A stretch of DNA of 5,989 nt from an uncultured Bacilli bacterium (GTDB lineage Bacteria; Bacillota_I; Bacilli_A; RF39; UBA660). The position numbers and the translations under genes were made by a program. A model generated the notes under the pieces. The model had not been told where the DNA came from. It saw only the letters and a list, made by a program, of their open reading frames with translations, and did not search any database. The stretch is from the NCBI GenBank assembly GCA_947629285.1, contig CANRDA010000056.1:1-5989 (forward strand), given 5' to 3'. This document shows positions 1 to 5,911 of this stretch, one piece after another (positions within the stretch are counted from its first letter, which is position 1; each line of letters starts with the position of its first letter).

Positions 1-10
1 GAAATTATAG

Positions 11-51
11 GCGAAAAAAAATAGTTAAAGTTCGCTATTTTTTCGTGTTTT
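11..51 (+). terminator. Terminator-like hairpin at the left edge
   Basis: The arms 12-24 and 35-45 pair as CG, a two-A bulge, then AAAAAATAG with CTATTTTTT, around a 10-base loop (25-34). A T-rich stretch follows (GTGTTTTTAT). This looks like an intrinsic terminator for a gene lying left of the window. The stem is mostly A-T, so it is weaker than the other terminators here. A reading frame from base 1 (residues EIIGEKK) stops with TAG at 22-24 inside the stem; it could be the tail of the upstream gene but is too short to call. Confidence 0.5.
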
Positions 52-116
52 TATATTTATTAGCTGTGAATAGTAACGTTAATTTACATAGAAGTTTATG
101 AAAGTTTTAAAATGTA

Positions 117-145
117 TTGAAAATTTTTCGAGCATATGTTACAAT
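117..145 (+). promoter_or_regulatory. Sigma-A type promoter of the surface protein gene
   Basis: A -35 box TTGAAA (117-122) and a -10 box TACAAT (140-145) are separated by exactly 17 bases. A TG dinucleotide at 137-138 gives an extended -10. Transcription would start near 152, leaving a leader of under 20 bases that contains the ribosome binding site AAAGGAG (157-163), 6 bases before the ATG at 170. This is a strong housekeeping-type promoter by eye. No obvious operator is seen beside it. Confidence 0.8.
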
Positions 146-169
146 TATTACGTTAGAAAGGAGTAGCTT

Positions 170-1471
170 ATGAAGAAAAAATATCTTGGGGTTTTATTTG
201 GTTTCGCACTTTTATTTTCATTGAGTGCTAAAGTATCAGCAGCAACAACAGTAACTGGAGATGAAAAAATATCTGATAAGTTAGCTGAAGCAGAAGATAA
301 TATTATTGAAGTTGATGAGGGAGAATTTGAAGATACTATAGTTATAGATAAGACTATGACTATAAAGGGTGCTGGAAAGGACAAAACAACATTAATTGGA
401 AAAATTACTGTTGAAGGAGATGTTACACTTACACTTGAAAATATAACAGTAAAGTCAATTGATGATTCAGCAAAAATAATAAATTTAACTAATGGAGCAG
501 ATTTAACTGTAAAAAATAGTGAAATTTATTATCTGAACAAAGAAGCTACTGATTTTGGAAGTGATAGTGTTGGTATTTATACAAGTGGTAACTCTACAAT
601 TACTATAGATTCAACTACTATATATGCTAAATATGGTATTTGGGCACAAGGAGCAAACAATGAAATTACTATAAAGAATGAAAGTGATATAAATGGTTAT
701 GCAGCACTTGATGTTTCAAATGGAACAAGTGGCGATGTAGTAAATGGAAATAAAGTTACAATTAAAGATTCAACACTTACAGGACATAATATATATCAAC
801 CTGAGGAGGGTTCTTATGGTACAATAGTTATTGGTTCTCAAGAAGGATTAGAATTATCTATATTAGGTTCTACAATAACTAATAGTGTTACTACTGATGA
901 TTCTATAGAAGATTTAATTCTTATTTCAGAATCTTATGAGGCTTCAACAGACTCAAGAATTGAAATTGTTGATTCTACATTAATAAATACAGATGACTCA
1001 AGTGTAATATATAACTTAGGTCCTGCAGATGTAGTGTCAACTAATATTATTGCTCAAGAAAATACTACTACAAAAGGTATAGTATACCCAACTGATGGAG
1101 AAAATATATATGTTACACTAGTTACTGAAGATGGTGACGTAGTTGTAGTATTTGAGAAAGATAATATCAATGAAAGTCTTAAGTCATTCTTAGATAAAAT
1201 GAGTAAGATTATTGAAGAAGATTTTGTATTTGAAGGTTACTTTGAAGATGACAAATATGCAAATAGCTTTGATACAGAAAGAGAAATTACTGAAAATACA
1301 AAGATATATATGAAAGTCTCATTGAAAAAAGTTGAAACTGATACAACTCCAGAAGATACTGAAGTACCAGATACTTTTGATGGTATTACTTCATATGCAT
1401 TTACTGCTATAATTTCAGTTATTATGGTTTTAAGCTTTGGATATTTCTTAAAAAAGAAATTTGACAACTAA
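170..1471 (+). CDS. Secreted beta-helix surface protein with C-terminal anchor-like tail
   Basis: This 433-residue protein is not a named family member that I recognise, but its architecture is readable. Residues 1-24 are a signal peptide: MKKK, a hydrophobic core, and a likely cleavage after VSA (22-24). Residues 50-300 look like a right-handed parallel beta-helix of the pectin-lyase fold, with short beta-strand rungs and a recurring ST turn (IDSTTI 146-151, IKDSTL 198-203, ILGSTI 231-236, IVDSTL 266-271). The early segment TIVIDKTMTIKGAG (56-69) is typical of such helices. Residues about 314-384 resemble one degenerate InlB-type B-repeat (FEGYFED at 354-360). An acidic Thr/Pro linker follows, then VPDTFD (399-404), a hydrophobic segment (406-427) and KKK (428-430), the layout of a cell-wall sorting signal or simple membrane anchor. 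There are no cysteines and the protein is strongly acidic. I infer a surface adhesin or glycan-binding role. Catalytic pectinase or lyase activity is not supported by any visible active site. The gene has its own promoter and terminator, so it is probably monocistronic. Confidence 0.85.
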   Translation: MKKKYLGVLFGFALLFSLSAKVSAATTVTGDEKISDKLAEAEDNIIEVDEGEFEDTIVIDKTMTIKGAGKDKTTLIGKITVEGDVTLTLENITVKSIDDSAKIINLTNGADLTVKNSEIYYLNKEATDFGSDSVGIYTSGNSTITIDSTTIYAKYGIWAQGANNEITIKNESDINGYAALDVSNGTSGDVVNGNKVTIKDSTLTGHNIYQPEEGSYGTIVIGSQEGLELSILGSTITNSVTTDDSIEDLILISESYEASTDSRIEIVDSTLINTDDSSVIYNLGPADVVSTNIIAQENTTTKGIVYPTDGENIYVTLVTEDGDVVVVFEKDNINESLKSFLDKMSKIIEEDFVFEGYFEDDKYANSFDTEREITENTKIYMKVSLKKVETDTTPEDTEVPDTFDGITSYAFTAIISVIMVLSFGYFLKKKFDN

Positions 1472-1489
1472 AAATTTTAAATAGTTTAT

Positions 1490-1521
1490 AAGGGAGATAA
1501 CTAAAAGTTATTTCCTTTTTT
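1490..1521 (+). terminator. Intrinsic terminator after the surface protein gene
   Basis: The arms 1490-1501 and 1507-1518 form a 12-bp stem with two G-T wobbles, a 5-base loop TAAAA, and a T-run at 1516-1521. It starts 18 bases after the stop codon. It should separate the surface protein gene from the division genes downstream. Confidence 0.88.
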
Positions 1522-1533
1522 CTATATAAAACT

Positions 1534-1561
1534 TTGTCAAAAAAAATATTCAAAATATATT
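1534..1561 (+). promoter_or_regulatory. Possible upstream promoter of sepF
   Basis: TTGTCA (1534-1539) and TATATT (1556-1561) are spaced by 16 bases, each one mismatch from consensus. Transcription would start near 1568. It lies just after the terminator, where a new promoter is expected. It competes with the extended -10 site 25 bases downstream, and both could be active. Confidence 0.4.
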
Positions 1562-1577
1562 TCCTTTTTAATAATTA

Positions 1578-1607
1578 TGTGCTAAAATATTTATAGTAGA
1601 CGTTAGA
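1578..1607 (+). promoter_or_regulatory. Extended -10 promoter of sepF with shared leader motif
   Basis: A -10 box TAAAAT (1583-1588) is preceded by TGC (1580-1582), an extended -10. The matching -35 position (TTTCCT, 1560-1565) is poor, as is tolerated for extended -10 promoters. The stretch TGTGCTA (1578-1584) followed 15 bases later by ACGTTAGA (1600-1607) recurs almost unchanged at divIVA. The ribosome binding site GGAGG (1611-1615) lies 7 bases before the sepF ATG. Confidence 0.6.
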
Positions 1608-1622
1608 ATTGGAGGAATAAAC

Positions 1623-2024
1623 ATGGGATTTATAAAAGGTTTATTTAATGATAAAGAAGAATCACAAACTGGAGGTAACGAATATTACGATATAAAAGCA
1701 GAAGATGCAGTTACTGAAGAAGGTGGAGCCAAAATGATTTTACTTGAACCACGCGCTTATTCTGAGGCACAACAAATAGCAGACCATTTAAAGAAAAGAA
1801 ATACTGTTGTTGTAAATCTTAAAAGAGTAACAAGTGACCAAGCAAAACGTATCATGGATTTTTTGAGTGGTTGTATATATGCAATTAAAGGAAACATTCA
1901 AAAAATAGGTAGTGGTATATTTTTATGCACACCAAATAATATAAATGTACAAGGTAAAATAACTGATGATAATGATAAAGAAAAAGATAAAGACGAAGAA
2001 GAAAATATAAATTACGAGTGGTAA
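1623..2024 (+). CDS. sepF: Cell division protein SepF
   Basis: The 133-residue product is SepF, a cytoplasmic protein that binds FtsZ, bundles its filaments and attaches the Z-ring to the membrane. Residues 1-9 (MGFIKGLFN) match the short amphipathic membrane-binding helix of the family. A brief acidic linker (about 10-35) leads to the SepF core (about 36-111). Hallmarks of the core are EPRAYSEAQQIADHL (42-56), VVVNLKRV (62-69), DFLSGCIYA (79-87) and IGSGIFLCTP (95-104). The linker is short compared with many relatives. The last ~22 residues are a highly charged Asp/Glu/Lys tail ending in YEW. The start is fixed by GGAGG at 1611-1615 and by the MGFIK helix. divIVA begins 58 bases after the stop with its own promoter and no terminator between, so co-transcription is also possible. 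In many Firmicutes ylmG and ylmH lie between these genes; they are absent here. Confidence 0.95.
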   Translation: MGFIKGLFNDKEESQTGGNEYYDIKAEDAVTEEGGAKMILLEPRAYSEAQQIADHLKKRNTVVVNLKRVTSDQAKRIMDFLSGCIYAIKGNIQKIGSGIFLCTPNNINVQGKITDDNDKEKDKDEEENINYEW

Positions 2025-2028
2025 ACAC

Positions 2029-2057
2029 TTGAAAAAGAATAATATTTGTGCTATCAT
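2029..2057 (+). promoter_or_regulatory. Promoter of divIVA
   Basis: A -35 box TTGAAA (2029-2034) and a -10 box TATCAT (2052-2057) are spaced by 17 bases, with TGC (2049-2051) forming an extended -10. The -35 begins 5 bases after the sepF stop codon. Transcription would start near 2064, giving a leader of about 20 bases. The -10 box overlaps a perfect inverted repeat (2046-2068). Confidence 0.72.
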
Positions 2058-2068
2058 ATAAAGCACAA
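2046..2068. repeat. Perfect 7-bp inverted repeat over the divIVA -10 box
   Basis: TTGTGCT (2046-2052) and AGCACAA (2062-2068) are exact reverse complements around a 9-base spacer. The left arm holds the extended -10 TG and the first -10 base, and the spacer holds the rest of the -10. No T-run follows, so it is not a normal terminator. It could be a repressor operator or chance. A degenerate version (GTGCTA ... TAGTAG) sits at the matching place before sepF. Confidence 0.6.
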
Positions 2069-2082
2069 CGTTTGAGGTTGAG

Positions 2083-2568
2083 ATGCTTATGGAAAATAAT
2101 AGTAGAACGTTTAAAAATTATAGTCCAGAAGAAGTCGATAGATTTTTAGACCAAATTATCAAACAAGTTGAAAGAATGATTGAGGATAATAAGGTTAAAA
2201 ATAAAGAGATTATCTTAAAGGATAAAAAAATAGAAGAATTAGAGAAGGCTGTTGCTAATATGCGTACTAAGGAAGAAAAACTTGCTCAGTATGAACGCAT
2301 GGAAGGTACTCTTAATAGAGCTTTAGTAATGGCTCAAAGAACTTCTGACCAAATAAAATCAAGTGCTCATAAAGAGTCTGAAATGATTTTAGAGGATGCT
2401 AAAAGAAATGCTAGTCGCATTGTAAACGAATCACTATTAAAAGCAGAAAAAACAGAAATGGAAGCAGATATGCTAAAGAGAAACATAAACATATTCAAAC
2501 GTAAATTAAGAGGATTAATAGAATCTCAACTAGAACTTGTAGATGATATAGAAAAAGTAGATTTTTAA
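2083..2568 (+). CDS. divIVA: DivIVA-family septum/pole-organising protein, short N-terminus
   Basis: The 161-residue product is a DivIVA-family coiled-coil protein, which binds curved membrane at septa and poles and recruits division or morphogenesis partners. The family signature is FKNYSPEEVDRFLDQII (10-26). A coiled coil runs from about 27 to 75. A second helical region carries ALVMAQRTSDQI (80-91) and the C-terminal segment through about 155, typical of DivIVA rather than the much shorter GpsB. F10 and K11 correspond to the membrane-inserting Phe-Arg pair of the B. subtilis protein. The usual stretch before it (a TP-DIHNKEF-like segment) is missing, and an in-frame TAA at 2059-2061 with no start codon after it rules out a longer form. 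The start is uncertain: GAGG (2074-2077) lies 5 bases before ATG 2083 and 11 before ATG 2089, so the protein could begin at MENN. There are no cysteines or tryptophans. Its place between sepF and ileS supports the assignment. Confidence 0.9.
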   Translation: MLMENNSRTFKNYSPEEVDRFLDQIIKQVERMIEDNKVKNKEIILKDKKIEELEKAVANMRTKEEKLAQYERMEGTLNRALVMAQRTSDQIKSSAHKESEMILEDAKRNASRIVNESLLKAEKTEMEADMLKRNINIFKRKLRGLIESQLELVDDIEKVDF

Positions 2569-2576
2569 AACAAATG

Positions 2577-2767
2577 ATAGAGACGGTATATAATGGATGT
2601 TTATAGAAAGTCTGTGGTTGATGGAAACAGATACTAAGTTATATATAAATCACTCTTGATGCGAGTATGAAGATATTTCCGGTAACGCGTTATAGTATTT
2701 AAGTGTATTATTAATAAATTAAGGTGGTACCGCGGGTAAAACTCGTCCTTAGGGATTGAGTTTTTTT
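2577..2767 (+). promoter_or_regulatory. Isoleucine T-box riboswitch (leader of ileS)
   Basis: This leader senses uncharged tRNA-Ile and lets transcription continue into ileS when charging is low. Stem I begins with AGAG (2579-2582) paired to CTCT (2653-2656). Above it TATATAA (2587-2593) pairs with TTATATA (2639-2645), and GTCTG (2610-2614) with CAGAT (2628-2632) near the tip. The internal loop carries the specifier ATC (2649-2651) followed by A, directly before the basal helix, so it reads an isoleucine codon. A middle hairpin pairs 2657-2663 with 2684-2690, and another of the form ATAGTAT/TGTATTAT follows. The 14-base T-box AAGGTGGTACCGCG (2721-2734) is exact. The antiterminator pairs AAGG (2721-2724) with CCTT (2747-2750) and CGGG (2733-2736) with CTCG (2742-2745). 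The bulge TGGT (2725-2728) suits a tRNA end with A73, as in tRNA-Ile. Confidence 0.95.
2738..2767 (+). terminator. Regulated terminator of the T-box leader
   Basis: AAAACTC (2738-2744) pairs with GAGTTTT (2758-2764), with further pairing of TCC to GGA inside, followed by a T-run (2761-2767). It shares CTCG and CCTT with the antiterminator, so the two structures exclude each other. It ends 21 bases before the ileS start. Confidence 0.92.
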
Positions 2768-2788
2768 GTTTAATTAAAGGAGGAATTT

Positions 2789-5700
2789 ATGAAATTTAAA
2801 GAATTGGATAAAAGAAAAAATAGTGAAGTAGAAAGCTCATTAACAGAGAAGTTTTTAAGTGAGGATTTACTTGAAGAGACAATAGAAAATAGAAAAGATA
2901 GCGAAAATTTTGTATTCTATGACGGTCCTGCAACTGCAAATGGAATGCCTGGAATACACCATATGCTTGCTAAACTACTTAAAGATACTTTCTGTAAATA
3001 TAAAACTATGAAAGGATATAGAGTACTTAGAAAAGTAGGATGGGATACACATGGACTTCCTGTTGAAGTACAAGTAGAAAAAGAACTTGGATTTAGTGGT
3101 AAAGGCGATATAGAAAAGTATGGTATAAAAGAATTCAATAAAAAGTGTAAAGAAAGCGTATGGAAAAATGAAGCAGCATTCAAAGACTTTACAAATAAAA
3201 TGGGACAGTTTATAGATTTAAAGAATCCATATATAACTTATGATAATAACTATATTGAAACAGAGTGGTGGATACTTAAAAAATTCTTTGATGAAGGATT
3301 AATTTATAACGGTCTTAAGATACTTCCATACTGTCCTAGATGTGGTACAGGTCTTGCGAGCCATGAGGTTGCACAAGGTTATAAAGAGATTACTGTTAAT
3401 ACTGTAACAGTACCATTTAAAGTAAAAAGTATGGATAATACATACTTACTCATTTGGACAACAACACCTTGGACACTTATGTCTAATGTTGCTGCGTGTG
3501 TAAACCCAAATGAAAAATATGTAAAGTGCTTATCTAAAGGATATAACTTTATAGTTGCAGAAAAACTAGCTAAAAAAGTATTAGGCGATGAATTTGAAGT
3601 AGTAGAAGAGTATATGGGTAAGGACTTAGAATACTTAGAATATGAACAATATATGCCAATACTTAAAGTAAATAAAAAAGCATTTTATGTAACTTGTGAT
3701 GAGTATGTAACTATGGAAGATGGTACAGGTATAGTACACATTGCTCCTGCATTTGGACAGGACGACTACGAAGTAGGTCTTAAATACGACCTACCAGTAC
3801 TCAACCCGGTTGATGAGAATGGTTGTTATAAAGAAGGTCCTTGGAAAGGTAGACTTGTTGTAGATAGTGAACTTGAAATAGAGATAATCAAATATTTAGC
3901 TGAACAAGATAAAATATTTAAAAAGCAAAAGATGGTACACAATTATCCACACTGTTGGAGATGTAAAACTCCACTTGTATACTATTCTAAGCCAAGTTTG
4001 TATATAAAAGTTACTGCTTTTAAAGATAAGATAATAGAGGCTAATAAAACTGTTAATTGGTATCCAGATTATGTAGGAGAAAAAAGATTTGGTAACTGGC
4101 TTGAAAACTTAAACGACTGGGCAATATCAAGAAATAGATATTGGGGAACTCCAATACCACTCTTTGAGTGTGAATGCGGTCATAAAGTAATGATAGGTTC
4201 ACGTAAAGAGTTAGTAGAAAAAGCAATAGAAGATATAGATGAGACTATAGAATTACATAGACCTTATGTAGATGATGTACATATTAAATGTGAGAAGTGT
4301 GGTAGGCCTATGACAAGAGTCAAAGAGGTTATGGACTGTTGGTTTGATTCGGGTTCAATGCCTTTTGCGCAGTACCACTATCCATTTGAAAATAAAGAAC
4401 TATTTGAAAGTCAATTTCCAGCTGATTTCATCAGTGAGGGTATAGACCAAACAAGAGGATGGTTCTATTCATTACTTGTAATATCTACATTCCTAACTGG
4501 TAAAAGTCCATATAAAAATGTACTTGTAAATGATTTAATAACTGATAAATACGGACAGAAAATGCATAAAAGTAAAGGAAATGCAGTTGAACCATTTACA
4601 GTATTAAATAAATATGGAGCAGACCCAATTAGGTGGTATATGTTATATGCATCTCCAGTTTGGACACCACTTAGATTTGATGAAGATGGTATAAAAGAAG
4701 TAGATTCTAAGTTCTTTAGTACTCTAAAAAACACTTATACATTCTTTATGATGTATGCAAATATCGATAATATAGACCCAAAAGAATATGAAATAGATTA
4801 TAAAGATTTAGATGAAATAGATAAATGGTTGATATCTAAATATAATAAACTAGTTAAAAATGTAACTCTTGCTATGGATAGATATGACCTTACATATACG
4901 ACAAGAGAAATACAAAACTTTGTATCAGAGGACTTGTCTAACTGGTATATAAGACGTAATAGAAGAAGATTTTGGGCAAGCGTTAATGATACATCTAAAC
5001 TTGCAGTATATAAAGTTACTTACGATATATTAAAAGGTGTTTGTAAGTTAATCGCTCCAATCGCACCATTTACAAGTGAAGAGATTTATACTAAGTTAAC
5101 AGGTGAGAAGTCAGTACACCTCTCAGATTATCCAACATATGATGAAAAACTAATAAATGATAAAATAGAAACTAGAATGGATTTAGTAAGAGATTTAATA
5201 AGTCTTGGTAGAAATATAAGAGAAGAAGTTAAAATAAAAGTTAGACAACCTTTAAGTGAAGCTTTAATAGATGCTAAAAACAAGTCTTTAATAAGTGATT
5301 TAAAAGACCTTATTAAAGAAGAGTTAAATGTTAAAGAAGTTAAATTTATAAGTGATGTTGAAAACTATATGAACTTTAGTGTTAAACCAAACTTTAAAGA
5401 AGTAGGTAAAGTATTTGGACCTCTTATGAAAGAATTCCAAGATAAATTAACTCATCTTTCATCAAGTGATATAACTAAGTTAAAAAATGGTAAAGTAATA
5501 AAGATGACAATTGGTGATAAAGAATATGATATAGATTCTAATATGGTAGATATCAAAACTGAATCTAAAGAAGGATTCGATGTTGCAACAGATACAAATA
5601 ATTTCATAATACTTAATACAGAACTTACAAATGATTTAGTTATGGAAGGTATAGCAAGAGAACTTGTATCTAAAGTACAAAACTTAAGAAAAGCAAAAGA

Positions 5701-5893
5701 CTTTGATATTGCAGATAGGATAATTTTGTATTACAACGGTGATGATGAAGTAACTGAGGCTGTAACTAAGTTTGATGAATTTATTAAAAATGAAACATTA
5801 TCTATAGATATAGTGGTTAAGTTTAATTTAAAAGAAGAAGTAGACATAAATGGACATACAACATATATAGATGTAGAACAAGTTAAAAATTAG
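2789..5893 (+). CDS. ileS: Isoleucyl-tRNA synthetase, IleS2-like with GXHH signature
   Basis: The 1034-residue class I synthetase joins isoleucine to tRNA-Ile in the cytoplasm using ATP. Catalytic domain: DGPATANGMPGIHH (45-58) holds the first signature as G55-I56-H57-H58, not the usual HXGH. GWDTHGLPVE (84-93), WAISRNRYWGTPIP (444-457) and DCWFDSG (516-522) follow, and the second signature is KMHKS (591-595). The editing (CP1) domain spans about 200-385, with WTTTPWTL (223-230) and GTGIVHIAP...DDY (312-327), which clears mischarged valine. Cysteine pairs likely bind zinc: C182/C185 with C389/C392, and C461/C463 with C501/C504. The anticodon-binding domain is seen at NWYIRRNRRRFW (718-729) and APIAPFTSEEIY (756-767). 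A long C-terminal region runs to 1034 (MEGIARELVSKVQNLRKAK, 952-970). Length and signatures fit the IleS2 group rather than the shorter type 1 enzyme. The ribosome site AAAGGAGG (2776-2783) lies 5 bases before ATG. Expression is under the T-box. It is intact and appears to be the housekeeping copy, though a second ileS elsewhere cannot be excluded. Confidence 0.98.
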   Translation: MKFKELDKRKNSEVESSLTEKFLSEDLLEETIENRKDSENFVFYDGPATANGMPGIHHMLAKLLKDTFCKYKTMKGYRVLRKVGWDTHGLPVEVQVEKELGFSGKGDIEKYGIKEFNKKCKESVWKNEAAFKDFTNKMGQFIDLKNPYITYDNNYIETEWWILKKFFDEGLIYNGLKILPYCPRCGTGLASHEVAQGYKEITVNTVTVPFKVKSMDNTYLLIWTTTPWTLMSNVAACVNPNEKYVKCLSKGYNFIVAEKLAKKVLGDEFEVVEEYMGKDLEYLEYEQYMPILKVNKKAFYVTCDEYVTMEDGTGIVHIAPAFGQDDYEVGLKYDLPVLNPVDENGCYKEGPWKGRLVVDSELEIEIIKYLAEQDKIFKKQKMVHNYPHCWRCKTPLVYYSKPSLYIKVTAFKDKIIEANKTVNWYPDYVGEKRFGNWLENLNDWAISRNRYWGTPIPLFECECGHKVMIGSRKELVEKAIEDIDETIELHRPYVDDVHIKCEKCGRPMTRVKEVMDCWFDSGSMPFAQYHYPFENKELFESQFPADFISEGIDQTRGWFYSLLVISTFLTGKSPYKNVLVNDLITDKYGQKMHKSKGNAVEPFTVLNKYGADPIRWYMLYASPVWTPLRFDEDGIKEVDSKFFSTLKNTYTFFMMYANIDNIDPKEYEIDYKDLDEIDKWLISKYNKLVKNVTLAMDRYDLTYTTREIQNFVSEDLSNWYIRRNRRRFWASVNDTSKLAVYKVTYDILKGVCKLIAPIAPFTSEEIYTKLTGEKSVHLSDYPTYDEKLINDKIETRMDLVRDLISLGRNIREEVKIKVRQPLSEALIDAKNKSLISDLKDLIKEELNVKEVKFISDVENYMNFSVKPNFKEVGKVFGPLMKEFQDKLTHLSSSDITKLKNGKVIKMTIGDKEYDIDSNMVDIKTESKEGFDVATDTNNFIILNTELTNDLVMEGIARELVSKVQNLRKAKDFDIADRIILYYNGDDEVTEAVTKFDEFIKNETLSIDIVVKFNLKEEVDINGHTTYIDVEQVKN

Positions 5894-5911
5894 GGAAACC
5901 TAATTTTTTTT
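5885..5911 (+). terminator. ileS terminator with GAAA tetraloop
   Basis: AAAAATTAGG (5885-5894) pairs with CCTAATTTTT (5899-5908) around a GAAA loop (5895-5898), followed by T's to 5911. The ileS stop codon TAG (5891-5893) is part of the left arm. The A-run on the left means the reverse strand also has a hairpin plus T-run, so it could act in both directions. Confidence 0.88.

Noticed and set aside
1..24. Possible C-terminal tail (EIIGEKK then TAG) of an upstream gene
   Set aside because: Seven codons are too few to support a coding call, although the following hairpin would fit a gene end.
148..384. Reverse-strand open frame over the start of the surface protein gene
   Set aside because: It lies opposite a clear signal-peptide coding gene, is Ser/Ile-rich low-complexity, and has no ribosome site; it is a shadow.
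1461..1466. Perfect -35 hexamer TTGACA at the end of the surface protein gene
   Set aside because: No -10 box at 16-18 bases is convincing, and the intrinsic terminator at 1490-1521 would stop any transcript.
170..1471. Surface protein as a pectate lyase or other polysaccharide lyase
   Set aside because: The beta-helix fold is plausible but no catalytic Asp/Lys/Arg cluster or metal site could be recognised.
1509..1569. Direct repeat TATTTCCTTTTT at 1509-1520 and 1558-1569
   Set aside because: The first copy is part of the terminator arm and T-run; the sequence is low-complexity and probably coincidental.
2544..2552. TGATATAGA as an extended -10 promoter for the T-box leader
   Set aside because: The conserved final T of the -10 is missing and the -35 position (TCTCAA) does not match.
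2083..2568. GpsB instead of DivIVA
   Set aside because: GpsB is about 100 residues and lacks the second helical region and C-terminal segment seen here.
2917..3183. Reverse-strand open frame within ileS, and a similar one at 4465-4734
   Set aside because: Both lie opposite conserved IleS motifs and have no ribosome site or recognisable product.
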